Below, piece by piece: positions 8,907 to 18,744 of a stretch of 64,000 nt of DNA (its first letter is position 1; each line of letters starts with the position of its first letter). Source of the DNA: Paenarthrobacter sp. JL.01a (GTDB lineage: Bacteria; Actinomycetota; Actinomycetes; Actinomycetales; Micrococcaceae); assembly GCF_025452095.1 (NCBI RefSeq), contig NZ_CP104877.1:2480001-2544000 (forward strand), in the 5' to 3' direction. The position numbers and the translations under genes are program-made. Under the pieces are notes generated by a model. The model had not been told where the DNA came from and did no database searches. It worked only from the letters and a program-made list of their open reading frames with translations.

Positions 8907-8948
8907 CAGGCTCCGTACCGGTTATCCACATAGCCGGGACGGAGCCTG
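8907..8948 (+). terminator. Hairpin after the DUF349 gene with a DnaA box in its loop
   Basis: A 15-bp stem with one mismatch (arms 8907-8921 and 8934-8948) about 18 bases after the DUF349 stop. There is no T-tract. The loop contains TTATCCACA (8922-8930), a perfect match to the E. coli DnaA-box consensus. Confidence 0.55.
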
Positions 8949-8979
8949 TACTGGTTGGGCCGCTCAACGGAATGATCGA

Positions 8980-9612
8980 GTGATGGTCCCTCCTGTCACC
9001 GCCCCGCAACTGCTGGAACCCGTCATCCCCGAGATCTACTCCGCCGGCCGCATCTTCACGTGGAACGAGCTCCAGGGAATGGCTGCCGATGGCATCCTGC
9101 TGCCCCTGTATGGGAAGAACTACGCTTCACCCGGTGTGGCCATCACCCAGCGCATCCGGGCCCGCGCAGCAGCCCTGAGCGTACCGGAGCGTATCCGCAC
9201 CAAGGTTGTCGCGGGCAGGCTCACCGCCGCCTGGATCTATGGGTGCGCCAAACCGCCCGGCAAGCTATCCCTCCTGGTGGATGCGAAACACCGTATCTCC
9301 AGCCTTCGAGGTACCCTCGGCTGCAGCCTTCACGAAGTACGGCTCGGCCAACTGGATGTAGTCAGCCTCGGAGGGATGCTCGTGAGCAGCCCTCTCCGCA
9401 CCGCGGCGGACATCGCACTCCACGTCGAAAGTGATCGAGCCCTGCCCGTCCTGAGGCGCCTCCTGGACCGGCCGGAATTGGGCATCAAGCTGCGCCTGCT
9501 GGTACTGGCAGTTGAAGCTGCGCCGCGTGTGCCCCACAAGAAACGCGCGTTGGCCACGTTGGCCCAACTGGCTCCGGAAACGTCGCCGGGCCCCGGCAAG
9601 GTGCCCGATTAG
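8980..9612 (+). CDS. Orphan AbiEi-like (antitoxin-fold) protein
   Basis: 210 aa from GTG 8980 (ATG at 8983 is equally possible; no good ribosome binding site). The N-terminal 45 residues look like a winged-helix domain ([16 protein letters not shown] followed by [11 protein letters not shown]). Then come TAAWIYG and LVDAKHRI, and a later [12 protein letters not shown]. These are reminiscent of AbiEi-type antitoxins and the transcriptional-regulator-like proteins common in Arthrobacter. No AbiEii nucleotidyltransferase toxin lies beside it, so it is probably a solitary DNA-binding protein. This assignment rests on pattern similarity only. It ends with a 4-base TTAG stop overlap with rel. Confidence 0.5.
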   Translation: MMVPPVTAPQLLEPVIPEIYSAGRIFTWNELQGMAADGILLPLYGKNYASPGVAITQRIRARAAALSVPERIRTKVVAGRLTAAWIYGCAKPPGKLSLLVDAKHRISSLRGTLGCSLHEVRLGQLDVVSLGGMLVSSPLRTAADIALHVESDRALPVLRRLLDRPELGIKLRLLVLAVEAAPRVPHKKRALATLAQLAPETSPGPGKVPD

Positions 9613-12002
9613 CTCCTGCGGCTGTTCCCGGTGGTGCGGTAGACGTCAAAGACCCCATCGATGCGCCGGACCGCGTTCAGGACGTGGTGCAGATACTTGG
9701 GGTCGCCCATTTCAAACGCGAACTTGGAGATTGCAACCCTGTCACTGGAGGTGTGGACGGATGCAGCCAGGATGTTGACGTGGTTCTCCGACAGAATGCG
9801 GGTCACGTCCGACAGCAACGACTTGCGGTCCAGGGCTTCAACTTGGATCTCCACGAGGAAGACGCTTGACTGCGTGGGCGCCCATTCGACGTCGACAATC
9901 CTGTCGGGCTGGTCACGCAGGCCGGAGACGTTTGTACAGTCCGTCCGGTGCACGGAGACACCGGAGCCGCGCGTCACAAAGCCGAGGATCGGGTCCGGGG
10001 GCACGGGAGTGCAGCATCGCGCCAGCTTGACCCACACGTCGCCCACGCCCTTGACGATGACGCCTGAATCCGAGAACTTGGATTTGGCCACCTGGGTGGG
10101 AATGCTGACCTCGTCAAGGTCCTCATCCGGGGTCTCGTGTCCGCCCAGATGCTCCATGAGCTTTTCCATGACGGACTGGGCCGAAGTGTGCCCATCACCA
10201 ACACCGGCGTATAGGCCGGAGATGTCCACGTAATGGAAGTCCTCGGCGACTGCGGACAAAGCATCGTGGGTCATCAGCCTCTGCAGCGGGAGGTTCTGCT
10301 TCCGCATGGCACGGGTGAGCATGTCCTTGCCGCGGTCGATGGCTTCTTCGCGACGCTCCTTGGTGAACCATTGCCGGATCTTGTTGCGCGCACGTGCCGA
10401 CTTGACGAAGTGCTGCCAGTCCTGGCTCGGTCCGGCCCCTTCAGCCTTGGAGGTGAAGATTTCCACCCAGTCGCCGTGGTTCAGTTCGCTGTTCAGCGGC
10501 ACGAGCTTGCCGTTGACGCGTGCACCGATGGTCCGATGGCCGACTTCGGTGTGGACAGCATAGGCAAAGTCGACAGGAGTCGAACCAGCCGGAAGGGCCA
10601 TGACTTCACCCTTGGGGGTAAAGACGAAGACTTCCCGGGCGTTGATCTCGTACCGCAGGGAATCCAGGAACTCTCCGGGATCCGACGTTTCCTGCTGCCA
10701 GTCCACGAGGGACCGCAACCAGCCCATGTCGCCGTCGCGGGGGCTGCCGGGGCCTTGAGCCGTCCGGTTTGGCTGGTCCTTGTACTTCCAGTGGGCAGCC
10801 ACACCGTACTCGGCCCGGCGATGCATCTCATGCGTGCGGATCTGGATTTCGACCGGTTTGCCACCCGGGCCGATCACAGTGGTGTGCAGCGACTGGTACA
10901 TGTTGAACTTGGGCATCGCGATGTAGTCCTTGAACCTGCCCGGCAGGGGGTTCCATCGCGAGTGCAGGGTCCCAAGGGCTGCGTAACAGTCCCGGACGGA
11001 ATCCACCAGGACCCGTACACCCATGAGGTCGTTGATGTCGTCGAAATCCTTGTCCCGGACGATCATCTTCTGGTAGATCGAGTAGTAGTGCTTGGGGCGG
11101 CCCGTGATGGTGGCCTTGATCCGCGCGGTCCTGAGATCGTCCGCTATCTGGTTGCGGATAACGCTCAGGCTCTTTTCGCGCTCCGGGGTCCGGTCCCCCA
11201 CCATGCGGACGATTTCCTCGTACACCTTGGGATAGAGGGCCGCGAAGGACAGGTCCTCAAGCTCCCATTTGATGGTATTCATGCCCAGCCGGTGGGCCAG
11301 GGGCGCGAAAATTTCCAGCGTTTCGCGGGCTTTGCGCGAAGAGGATTCCGCGGACACGAACCGCCAGGTGCGTGCGTTATGCAGACGGTCGGCCAGCTTG
11401 ATCATCAGGACGCGGATGTCCTTGGCCATGGCCACCACCATTTTGCGGACGGTCTCCGACTGGGCGGCCTCGCCGAAGCTGACTTTGTCGAGCTTGGTGA
11501 CGCCATCGACCAACATGGCGACCTCCGGCCCGAAATCCCGGGTCAGGTCAGCCAAGGTGTAGGGAGTGTCCTCCACGGTGTCGTGAAGAAGCGCAGCGGC
11601 CAAGGTGGTGCCAGTCATGCCGAGCTCGGCCAAAATCGTAGCCACTGCCACCGGGTGGGTGATGTAAGGATCGCCGCTCTTGCGCTTCTGGCCCTGGTGG
11701 CTCCGCTCAGCGACGGCGAAGGCGCGTTGGATCAGGTCAAAATCCTCTTTCGGATTGTTGGCCCTGACGGTCCGCAGCAATGGCTCAAGGATCGGCGAGT
11801 ACGGCGCTACGCCGCGTCCGGTCAACCGGGCAAGCCGGGAACGCGTGCGTTCCCTCCGGCCGGGGAACGTGGGACGGGCTCCGGGCATGTCAACTGGTAC
11901 GGCGCCTGCGGCCCGGGCGGACACACTTGTTGCAGGGACCACAGCTGAATTGCGGTCCTCTTCCCCGCCCGCCAGTGGTGCCGACGTCGCTCGTTCTTCC
12001 AC
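9609..12002 (-). CDS. rel: Bifunctional (p)ppGpp synthetase/hydrolase Rel
   Basis: 797 aa from the GTG at 12000-12002, which has GAGGGG seven bases upstream; another in-frame GTG five codons further out lacks such a site. Makes and degrades the stringent-response alarmone. The HD hydrolase motif HDTVEDT is at about residues 140-146, the synthetase core includes [13 protein letters not shown] and [11 protein letters not shown], then a TGS domain ([22 protein letters not shown]), a helical/zinc-finger-like part with RCCTPVPPD, and a C-terminal ACT domain. Both active sites look intact. The first 65 residues are variable and basic. In M. tuberculosis and Streptomyces apt lies between rel and secF; here it is absent. 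Confidence 0.96.
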   Translation of the reverse strand: MEERATSAPLAGGEEDRNSAVVPATSVSARAAGAVPVDMPGARPTFPGRRERTRSRLARLTGRGVAPYSPILEPLLRTVRANNPKEDFDLIQRAFAVAERSHQGQKRKSGDPYITHPVAVATILAELGMTGTTLAAALLHDTVEDTPYTLADLTRDFGPEVAMLVDGVTKLDKVSFGEAAQSETVRKMVVAMAKDIRVLMIKLADRLHNARTWRFVSAESSSRKARETLEIFAPLAHRLGMNTIKWELEDLSFAALYPKVYEEIVRMVGDRTPEREKSLSVIRNQIADDLRTARIKATITGRPKHYYSIYQKMIVRDKDFDDINDLMGVRVLVDSVRDCYAALGTLHSRWNPLPGRFKDYIAMPKFNMYQSLHTTVIGPGGKPVEIQIRTHEMHRRAEYGVAAHWKYKDQPNRTAQGPGSPRDGDMGWLRSLVDWQQETSDPGEFLDSLRYEINAREVFVFTPKGEVMALPAGSTPVDFAYAVHTEVGHRTIGARVNGKLVPLNSELNHGDWVEIFTSKAEGAGPSQDWQHFVKSARARNKIRQWFTKERREEAIDRGKDMLTRAMRKQNLPLQRLMTHDALSAVAEDFHYVDISGLYAGVGDGHTSAQSVMEKLMEHLGGHETPDEDLDEVSIPTQVAKSKFSDSGVIVKGVGDVWVKLARCCTPVPPDPILGFVTRGSGVSVHRTDCTNVSGLRDQPDRIVDVEWAPTQSSVFLVEIQVEALDRKSLLSDVTRILSENHVNILAASVHTSSDRVAISKFAFEMGDPKYLHHVLNAVRRIDGVFDVYRTTGNSRRS

Positions 12003-12100
12003 AGAAGTACCCCTCACAACCGATTTAATTCTTCCAGTCTATTCCCGCAAGTGAATGCTTCTGCAACTGGACAGCACATGACGAACGGCCGGGCAAGTCA

Positions 12101-12138
12101 AAGAGCCGGTCACCGCAGGCTTGCGGTGACCGGCTCTT
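12101..12138. terminator. Strong hairpin between secF and rel
   Basis: A perfect 17-bp stem (arms 12101-12117 and 12122-12138) with a 4-nt loop, 25 bp past the secF stop. There is no long T-tract, yet the size and position fit the end of the pdxT-to-secF operon. The remaining intergenic sequence up to 12002 presumably holds the rel promoter region upstream of its own start. Confidence 0.75.
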
Positions 12139-12163
12139 CGGAGATTTGACGCGGCATCTGCCC

Positions 12164-13153
12164 CTAAACGGTGGCTTCCGCCCTGCGGTGGGCTACCTTC
12201 TTGGCCTGCTTGACCAGCTCCGGTTCGCCCTGGCGCAGCCAGGCGTAGAGCGGTGCTGCGATAAAGATCGTGGCAGCGGTGCCGAGCAGGATACCCACGA
12301 ACAATGCCAGCGACAGGTCACGCAGCGTTCCGGCACCCAGCAGGCCTGCACCAATGAACAGAATTGCCGCCACGGGCAGGACCGCCACCATCATGGTGTT
12401 GATGGAGCGGACCAGGGTTTGGTTCACCGCGAGGTTGACTTCTTCGCCGAAGGTACGTCGCGTGGAGGTGGAGATGTCAGAGGTGTTCTCGCGGATCTTG
12501 TCGAAGACCACCACGGTGTCGTAGAGCGAGTAGCTCAAGACAGTCAGGAAGCCGATGATGGCCGACGGCGTGACTTCGAAATCGCTCAAAGCGTAGACAC
12601 CCGCGGTGGTGAACATCGTGACGAGCATGCCAACAAGCGCTGACAGGGACATTTTCCAGGTCCTGAAGTACAGGGCCATGAGGACCGCAGCCAAGCCGAC
12701 GAAGACCACCAGGCCGATGAGGGCTTGCCGGGTCACGTCCTGGCCCCAGGTCGGTCCGACGAAGTTGGAGGTGACCTCGTTCGCCGTGACTCCATAGGCG
12801 CTGGTGAGCCCGTCCTTGATGCGGTTGGTCTCGTCGTCGGTCAGCTGATCCGTCTGGATCCGCATGGTGTTTCCCGCAACGTTTGCAACGCGCGGAATCG
12901 CGTCCGGAACGACGTCATGCACAGCCCGCTCGCCGAGCGCTGCGTCGGTGGTGCTCACGTTGGAGACAGTGAACTCCGAGCCACCGCGGAACTCGATGCC
13001 AAGGTTGAAGCCACCCTTGACCACCGGGATGAGGATGGACAGCGCCACGGCCACAGCCGCGATGGTGAACCAGATCTTCTTTGAATTGACGAAGTTGTAC
13101 GAGCGCTTGCCCGTGTAAAGCTCATGGCCGAAGGTTGCGAAGCTCGTTGTCAT
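12164..13153 (-). CDS. secF: Protein translocase subunit SecF
   Basis: 329 aa. Partner of SecD in the membrane complex that uses the proton gradient to finish Sec-dependent export. One N-terminal transmembrane helix (WFTIAAVAVALSILIPVV) precedes the signature GIEFRGGSEF, an extracytoplasmic domain, and five further helices with the YSLYDTVVVFDKIRE motif typical of SecF. The ATG overlaps the secD stop by one base (TAATG), so the two are translationally coupled. Confidence 0.97.
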   Translation of the reverse strand: MTTSFATFGHELYTGKRSYNFVNSKKIWFTIAAVAVALSILIPVVKGGFNLGIEFRGGSEFTVSNVSTTDAALGERAVHDVVPDAIPRVANVAGNTMRIQTDQLTDDETNRIKDGLTSAYGVTANEVTSNFVGPTWGQDVTRQALIGLVVFVGLAAVLMALYFRTWKMSLSALVGMLVTMFTTAGVYALSDFEVTPSAIIGFLTVLSYSLYDTVVVFDKIRENTSDISTSTRRTFGEEVNLAVNQTLVRSINTMMVAVLPVAAILFIGAGLLGAGTLRDLSLALFVGILLGTAATIFIAAPLYAWLRQGEPELVKQAKKVAHRRAEATV

Positions 13154-14904
13154 TACTTCTCCTCCTTGCTGCCGTTGGAAGTGCCGGTCAGTTGGCCCTT
13201 CGCGGCAAGGCGCCGTTCGGCGATGGTCATGCGTCGTTCGGCTTCAGCGGCCGCTCCGGCGTTCCGGGCGCGGACCGGAGTCGGCTTGTCTTCCGGAGTC
13301 CGGAGCCGGCCGGCTCCGCGGTACAGCGGGACGGCACCGAGGCGGTCCGGCGACAGTCCGGAGAAGCGGTGTCCTTCGCCGAAGAACTTGGTCCGGGCGA
13401 GAACCTGCAGCATCGGATGCGTGAACATGAACACCACAAGGAGGTCCGCAAGGGCCGTCAAGCCCAAGGTGAAGGCGAAGCCTCGGACGTTTCCAACCGC
13501 CACGAAGTACAGGACCACCGCGGCAAGAAGGTTGACGGCCTTGGAGGCCAGAACGGTGCGCTTGGCACGCTTCCAGCCGTTTTCGACGGCGGACACCAGC
13601 CCGCGCCCCTCGCGCAGTTCGTCACGGATGCGTTCGAAGTAGACGATGAAGGAGTCCGCTGTCTGGCCGATGGCCACGATCAAGCCTGCTACACCGGCCA
13701 AGGACAACCTGTAGTTTTCGGTCCAGCCGAGGATGGCGATGGCAAGGTAGGTGAGCAACCCGGCCACTATCAAGGAGGCGATGGTCACGAATCCCAGGGC
13801 CCTGTATTGGAAGAGCGAGTACACCACAACCAGCAACAGGCCGATCATGCCGGCCAGTAGACCGAGTCGCAGCTGGTCGCCACCGAGCGTTGCCGAGATC
13901 TGCTCCTGCGACTGGATCTCGAAGCTGATGGGCAGTGCGCCATAGCGCAGCTGGTCGGACAACGCCTTGGCGCTGGCCTGCGTGAAGTTGCCGGTGATCT
14001 GTGGCTTTCCGTCGGTGATGACAGCAAGGGAGCGAGGTGCCGAAATCACTTTGTCGTCAAGGACAATGGCGAACTGGGACTTCGGATCCTGAGTGCCCTG
14101 TGCCTGGGCTGCAACGTAGAACTGGTTCAGGCGTTCGGTAACTGCTTTGAACTTTGCGGTGGCATCGCCGTTGAAGACGATGTTCACGCCCCAGGAGTTG
14201 GTCACCGAACCCTGGGCACCCTGGACCTGGGAGAACGTGGAATCGCTGATGTCCTGGCCCTTGACCTCGACCGGGCCCAAGATGTACTTGACGGCAGGGG
14301 TCTTGTCAGTGGCGGGCTCGCAAGCCACCAGAGGCTTGGCGGGGTCCGAGCGGTCGCGCTTTTCGTTGGACGGGTTCACGCAATCCAGCGCCTCAAACTC
14401 CTTTTGGACATCCGGGGTGACCCAGTTGATGTCGCTGGCGTTCGTCGGCTCGGCGGTGGGCTTGTTCAACTTGTCATCCGGGGTCCGCTGCTCGGCGGGA
14501 ATAGCAGCTGGGTCTCCAGCGGCTATAACAGGCCGGAAGTTCATATCAGCCGAGGCCTGGATGAGGTCGCGGGTTTCCTTCGAAGGGGTGCCCGGGAGGC
14601 TTACAACCACGTTGCGGCCGGACTGGGTGCTGATTTCGGCCTCGGCGACGCCGGAACCGTCAACGCGCTGGCGGATGATCGCCACCGCCTGGTTGAGCTG
14701 TTCCTCGTTGATGTCCGAGGCACCCTCCACACGGGGTGCCAGGATCATCTGGGTTCCACCTTCGAGGTCCAGTGCAAGCTTGGGCGCCCAGCTTGCATGG
14801 CCGGTCATCACACCGCCAGCCAGGACGACGGTGAGTACAACGAATATTGCTCCAAGCCATGTCAGCACCCTGCGGGCTGAATTTTTGGGGCCGGTCCTTG
14901 CCAT
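13153..14904 (-). CDS. secD: Protein translocase subunit SecD
   Basis: 583 aa from the ATG at 14902-14904; AGGAAG precedes it, and a TTG two codons upstream is less well spaced. First transmembrane helix at about residues 15-35, then LALDLEGGTQMIL (the D1 hallmark), a large extracytoplasmic P1 region, and five C-terminal helices with GQTADSFIVYFERIRDELREG. The P1 region carries two cysteines about 23 residues apart (LDCVNP and VACEP) that could form a disulfide outside the cell. The C-terminal cytoplasmic tail is Arg-rich. It is separated from yajC by an intercistronic hairpin. Confidence 0.97.
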   Translation of the reverse strand: MARTGPKNSARRVLTWLGAIFVVLTVVLAGGVMTGHASWAPKLALDLEGGTQMILAPRVEGASDINEEQLNQAVAIIRQRVDGSGVAEAEISTQSGRNVVVSLPGTPSKETRDLIQASADMNFRPVIAAGDPAAIPAEQRTPDDKLNKPTAEPTNASDINWVTPDVQKEFEALDCVNPSNEKRDRSDPAKPLVACEPATDKTPAVKYILGPVEVKGQDISDSTFSQVQGAQGSVTNSWGVNIVFNGDATAKFKAVTERLNQFYVAAQAQGTQDPKSQFAIVLDDKVISAPRSLAVITDGKPQITGNFTQASAKALSDQLRYGALPISFEIQSQEQISATLGGDQLRLGLLAGMIGLLLVVVYSLFQYRALGFVTIASLIVAGLLTYLAIAILGWTENYRLSLAGVAGLIVAIGQTADSFIVYFERIRDELREGRGLVSAVENGWKRAKRTVLASKAVNLLAAVVLYFVAVGNVRGFAFTLGLTALADLLVVFMFTHPMLQVLARTKFFGEGHRFSGLSPDRLGAVPLYRGAGRLRTPEDKPTPVRARNAGAAAEAERRMTIAERRLAAKGQLTGTSNGSKEEK

Positions 14905-14930
14905 TTTCAATCTTCCTGTTATCGCCGGAC

Positions 14931-14968
14931 AGCCGCCGGCGGACGCTGGTGAGCGTCTGCCGGCGGCT
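14931..14968 (-). terminator. Intercistronic hairpin between yajC and secD
   Basis: A 17-bp stem with one G-T wobble and a GGTG loop (arms 14931-14947 and 14952-14968). It lies inside the operon between yajC and secD with no T-tract, so it may stabilise the upstream message or attenuate rather than fully terminate. Confidence 0.6.
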
Positions 14969-15018
14969 TTCCGCTGCCGTAGAAGTTGCCTTGCGCGGTG
15001 GTGCCGCGACTGACGGTG

Positions 15019-15447
15019 CTAGTTGTCCTTCTTGTCCTCTTTGTTGAGGCGCGCAATGGTCTCTTCCGGCGTCTCGCCGGCCGCAGGGGTTTCAGTACCT
15101 GTTGCGGTCAAGGAAGAAGCGTCATCCGGAACCACAGGGGCTTCCTCGGGAGTTGCCTCAACAACCTTGGTAACGGCCTGGCGGTGAACCGTGGCCTCAT
15201 TGCCCGGGGAGAGCTCGATAACGACCTTGTTCTCCGCTTCGTCGATGGACACGATCCGGCCGAAGAGGCCGAAGCTGGTCATGACGTCGACTCCGGGAGC
15301 AAACTTGGACTGCATCTCAGCCTGCTGCTGCTGGGTCTTCTTGTTGCGGCGGAACATCATGAAGACAAAGAGTCCAAGCATGACGAACAGCAATATGGTC
15401 ATTGGATCCACAGGGAAGTTCCGTTCTGTACTTACGTTTTGGTTCAC
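15019..15447 (-). CDS. yajC: Preprotein translocase subunit YajC
   Basis: 142 aa if the GTG at 15445-15447 is used, which has CAGGGA at good spacing; a shorter form from the GTG at 15411 and a longer one from the ATG at 15483 are also possible. One transmembrane helix (TILLFVMLGLFVFMMF), then a basic stretch RRNKKTQQQQ and the small conserved YajC domain with FGLFGRIVSID. The C-terminal 45 residues are acidic and low-complexity. It accessorises SecDF and is encoded directly before secD, as usual. Confidence 0.9.
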   Translation of the reverse strand: MNQNVSTERNFPVDPMTILLFVMLGLFVFMMFRRNKKTQQQQAEMQSKFAPGVDVMTSFGLFGRIVSIDEAENKVVIELSPGNEATVHRQAVTKVVEATPEEAPVVPDDASSLTATGTETPAAGETPEETIARLNKEDKKDN

Positions 15448-15547
15448 GGCAACGTCCCTGGCAGATCCGCGAGGCTGGCGCATGGATCAAGGACTCGAAC
15501 GTGCCGAGCGTCATACCAGTCTAGAGGGAAAAGCTGAACGCAGCGTG

Positions 15548-16624
15548 TTAACCCGCAGTATCTACGCTCTCGGCGTGGTTTTCGTCCTCGTCAAACAATG
15601 CAAGGGTCTCTTGTCCGAACACACCGGCCGGCACCGCGTACCCCAGATGGGTCCAGGCTGAAGCCATCGCAATGCGTCCGCGCGGGGTGCGGCCCAGCAG
15701 CCCTTCCCGCACGAGGAAAGGCTCCGCCACTGTCTCGACGGTCTCTGCCTCTTCACCCACGGCAATCGCCAGGGTGGACAGCCCCACCGGACCGCCGTTG
15801 AACTTGGTGATGAGCGCTTCAAGGACAGAGCGGTCCAAGCGGTCAAGGCCACGCTGGTCCACTTCGTACATGTCCAAAGCAGCTGAGGCTGACCGCGCGT
15901 CGATCTGGTCAATGCCGTGGACAAGCGCCCAGTCACGGACACGGCGAAGCAGCCGGTTGGCGATACGCGGCGTTCCGCGTGAGCGGCCGGCAATCTCCGT
16001 GAATCCGGCCGAGTTGACCTTCAGGTCCAGCAGGCCGGCGGAACGGCGCAGGACAAGTTCAAGCTCGGCCACGGAGTAGAACTCAAGGTGGCCGGTAAAA
16101 CCGAAACGGTCCCGCAGCGGACCAGGGAGCAGGCCGGCGCGGGTGGTCGCTCCTACCAGGGTGAAGGGAGGCAGCTCAAGCGGAATGGCCGTGGCACCTG
16201 CCCCTTTGCCCACCACGATGTCCACGCGGAAGTCTTCCATGGCCATGTAGAGCATCTCTTCCGCCGGCCGGGACATGCGGTGGATCTCGTCGAGGAAAAG
16301 AACCTCTCCTTCGGAGAGGGAGGACAGAATCGCGGCCAAGTCTCCGGCATGCTGGATGGCCGGACCACTGCTGATCCTCAGCGGAGCATTCATCTCCGCC
16401 GCAATGATCATGGCCAGCGTGGTCTTGCCGAGACCGGGAGGACCGGACATGAGCACGTGGTCGGCACTGCGGCCACGCATTTTTGACGCCTCAAGTACCA
16501 GCGCAAGCTGCTTGCGGACCCGGTGCTGGCCCACAAAGTCATGCAGGTTCTTCGGACGAAGGGCCGCCTCGATGACCCGCTCTTCCGGTTCCTCTCCCCC
16601 GCTGACCAGTGACTGCTCAGCCAC
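15548..16624 (-). CDS. ruvB: Holliday junction branch migration helicase RuvB
   Basis: 358 aa, GTG start that overlaps the end of ruvA by 8 bases. AAA+ motor of the RuvAB complex. Walker [10 protein letters not shown] is at residues 61-69, Walker B FLDEIHRM, the beta-hairpin segment lies in the middle, and the arginine-finger region is around [19 protein letters not shown]. The C-terminal winged helix ends in RTPRGR. Length and motifs are normal. Confidence 0.97.
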   Translation of the reverse strand: MAEQSLVSGGEEPEERVIEAALRPKNLHDFVGQHRVRKQLALVLEASKMRGRSADHVLMSGPPGLGKTTLAMIIAAEMNAPLRISSGPAIQHAGDLAAILSSLSEGEVLFLDEIHRMSRPAEEMLYMAMEDFRVDIVVGKGAGATAIPLELPPFTLVGATTRAGLLPGPLRDRFGFTGHLEFYSVAELELVLRRSAGLLDLKVNSAGFTEIAGRSRGTPRIANRLLRRVRDWALVHGIDQIDARSASAALDMYEVDQRGLDRLDRSVLEALITKFNGGPVGLSTLAIAVGEEAETVETVAEPFLVREGLLGRTPRGRIAMASAWTHLGYAVPAGVFGQETLALFDEDENHAESVDTAG

Positions 16625-17261
16625 GGGTGCCTACACGGTTACCGGCGCGTGCTCCGTCCTGGCCCAGCCACCGCAGCGTGGCCCGGAGGATCTGTGCGAC
16701 ATTTCCTGCATCCACCAATTCCGGCGAGTCGGCCATGGCCTTGTCGATGCTGCCGTTGGCATCCTTCTCCGACCAGCCAAGGCTGGTCATGGCGGCCACC
16801 ACCTGGGGCTTCCACTCAGCTTTGACGGCGGTTGCCGGTGTGGATGCGGTGCCAGTGCCATGCGGAACCAACTTGCCAGCGAGCTCAAGGACTATCCGGC
16901 CGGCAACCTTGGGACCGATGCCGGGAACTTTCGTGAAGGCCTTCCCGTCTCCGGTGTGTGCTGCAACGCGGATGGCCTCCGGTTCGTGGACAGCGAGCAC
17001 GGCCAAGGCCAGCCGCGGTCCCACCCCGCTGACGCTGAGGAGGACATCGAAAACTTCCCGCTCGTCGTCGGCGGCGAAGCCAAAGAGTGTAAGGGAGTCC
17101 TCGCGGACGATCATGGAGGTAAAGAGCTTGGCGTCTGCCCCTACCTTCAGGTGGCTCAGGGTCTGCGGCGTCGCGAACACGCTCATGCCCACGCCATTGA
17201 GGTCGATGACCGCGCTGGACAAACCAACGTGGGCTACGGTTCCACGAAGAAAACTGATCAA
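16617..17261 (-). CDS. ruvA: Holliday junction DNA-binding protein RuvA
   Basis: 214 aa from a TTG start with AGGAG eight bases upstream. An OB-fold ([13 protein letters not shown]) is followed by two helix-hairpin-helix motifs ([13 protein letters not shown] and [15 protein letters not shown]) that bind the junction backbone, a flexible linker rich in Thr/Ala, and the RuvB-binding C-terminal domain. It lies between ruvC and ruvB. Confidence 0.96.
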   Translation of the reverse strand: MISFLRGTVAHVGLSSAVIDLNGVGMSVFATPQTLSHLKVGADAKLFTSMIVREDSLTLFGFAADDEREVFDVLLSVSGVGPRLALAVLAVHEPEAIRVAAHTGDGKAFTKVPGIGPKVAGRIVLELAGKLVPHGTGTASTPATAVKAEWKPQVVAAMTSLGWSEKDANGSIDKAMADSPELVDAGNVAQILRATLRWLGQDGARAGNRVGTRG

Positions 17262-17362
17262 GACCCGGCTCCTGAAATACTGCCTGCCCTGCCACCTGGA
17301 TCTGCGGCCTGGACTGACTATCCGAACATATCTACGAATACCCTAGCAAGGACAGCGGGGTA

Positions 17363-17941
17363 TCACCGTGCACGGCGCGCTTTGGCTTCGGCATCCGCCC
17401 ACGCCTTCTGGGCAGGTGTCAGCGTGCCTCCGCCACCAGCTCCGCCTGCTGTTCCCATTCCGCTTCCGGCCCGCCAGGCGTGCGTCAGGGCAAGGGCGAG
17501 GGCATCTGCTGCGTCCGCGGGTTTCGGGGGTGCGTCAAGGCGCAGGATCTTGGTGACAAGCTTGGTGACGGCGTCCTTGTTCGCCGAGCCACTGCCCGTC
17601 ACCGCGGCTTTCACTTCCGAGGGCGTATGCAGCGCCACCGGGATGCTCCGGCGCGCCGCGGCGGCGATCACCACGCCCGAGGCTTGGGCCACGCCCATGA
17701 CAGTGCTGACGTTCATCTGCGAAAAGACACGCTCGACGGCGACGACGTCCGGCTTGTGCAGGTCAAGCCACTCGTCGATGGCCTGGGCTATGACCAGCAA
17801 GCGCTTGTCCAGGGTCAAGTCGGCGGAGGTACCCACTACCCCAACGGCAACCATGGTCGCACGGCGGTTCCGCTCGATGTCCACTACACCGATGCCGCAA
17901 CGGGTAAGGCCCGGATCGACTCCCAATACACGAAGAGTCAA
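17363..17941 (-). CDS. ruvC: Holliday junction resolvase RuvC
   Basis: 192 aa from a TTG start with AGGAAGG eight bases upstream. The RNase H-like catalytic acidic residues are all visible: D9 in GVDPG, E70 in VAVERVF, and D143 and D146 in [13 protein letters not shown] Gly-rich tail (GTAGGAGGGG) follows the catalytic core and precedes a basic C-terminus. It cleaves junctions processed by RuvAB, encoded just downstream. Confidence 0.97.
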   Translation of the reverse strand: MTLRVLGVDPGLTRCGIGVVDIERNRRATMVAVGVVGTSADLTLDKRLLVIAQAIDEWLDLHKPDVVAVERVFSQMNVSTVMGVAQASGVVIAAAARRSIPVALHTPSEVKAAVTGSGSANKDAVTKLVTKILRLDAPPKPADAADALALALTHAWRAGSGMGTAGGAGGGGTLTPAQKAWADAEAKARRAR

Positions 17942-17985
17942 GTCCGGGCCTTCCTGTTGATGATCAATACTGAATGCTGCTGCGC

Positions 17986-18741
17986 CTACTCGGCGTCGAG
18001 GGCAGCCTGCACTTCCTCGCTGAAGTCCGCGTTGCTGTAGACGTTCTGGACATCGTCCAGGTCCTCGAGCGCGTCGACGAGCTTCATGAACTTCTTCGCG
18101 CCGTCAATGTCGAGGTCGACCTGCATCGACGGAACAAATTCGGCTTCGTCGGTTTCGTATTCGATCCCGGCTTCCTTGAGAGCATCCCGGATGGCTTGGA
18201 GATCAGAGGGCTCCGAGTGGATTTCCCAGTTCTCGCCACTGTCCTTGACTTCCTCAGCACCTGCGTCCAGGACGGCCATGAGGATGTCGTCTTCGCTGAG
18301 GCCGTTCTTCGGCAGAACCACGACCCCCTTGCGGGCGAACAGGTAGCTGACCGAGCCCGGATCGGCGATGGTTCCGCCGTTGCGGGAGATGGCCAGGCGG
18401 ACTTCGGAGGCCGCCCGGTTCTTGTTGTCGGTAAGGCACTCGATCAGCAAAGCCGAGCCCTGGGGGCCACGGGCTTCGTACATGATCTCGGTGTAGTCCA
18501 CGACTTCACCGGTGAGGCCGGCGCCGCGCTTGATGGCACGGTCGATGTTGTCGTTGGGGACAGAAGTCTTCTTTGCCTTGGTGACGGCGAGTTCCAGGCC
18601 CGGGTTGCCGGCCAGGTCGGGTCCACCCATACGGGCAGCAACTTCGATGTTCTTGATCAGTTTTGCGAACGACTTTGCACGCCTGCTGTCAATGATGGCT
18701 TTTTTGTGCTTGGTGGTCGCCCATTTGGAGTGGCCTGACAT
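17986..18741 (-). CDS. yebC: YebC/PmpR-family DNA-binding or translation-assisting protein
   Basis: 251 aa, ATG start three bases after the pdxT stop. The N-terminus [20 protein letters not shown] is the family hallmark; [15 protein letters not shown] and the central [10 protein letters not shown] region also match. YebC proteins have been described as transcription regulators and more recently as helpers of ribosomes at difficult sequences. Its place between pdxT and ruvC is widely conserved in actinobacteria. Confidence 0.95.
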   Translation of the reverse strand: MSGHSKWATTKHKKAIIDSRRAKSFAKLIKNIEVAARMGGPDLAGNPGLELAVTKAKKTSVPNDNIDRAIKRGAGLTGEVVDYTEIMYEARGPQGSALLIECLTDNKNRAASEVRLAISRNGGTIADPGSVSYLFARKGVVVLPKNGLSEDDILMAVLDAGAEEVKDSGENWEIHSEPSDLQAIRDALKEAGIEYETDEAEFVPSMQVDLDIDGAKKFMKLVDALEDLDDVQNVYSNADFSEEVQAALDAE

Positions 18742-18744
18742 GCT

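Noticed and set aside
10233-11948. 571-codon frame opposite rel
   Set aside because: Antisense shadow; rel carries intact HD, synthetase, TGS and ACT regions.
15494-15510. Half SOS box (TCGAACGTGCC) near yajC
   Set aside because: Only one half-site matches; the second half is absent.
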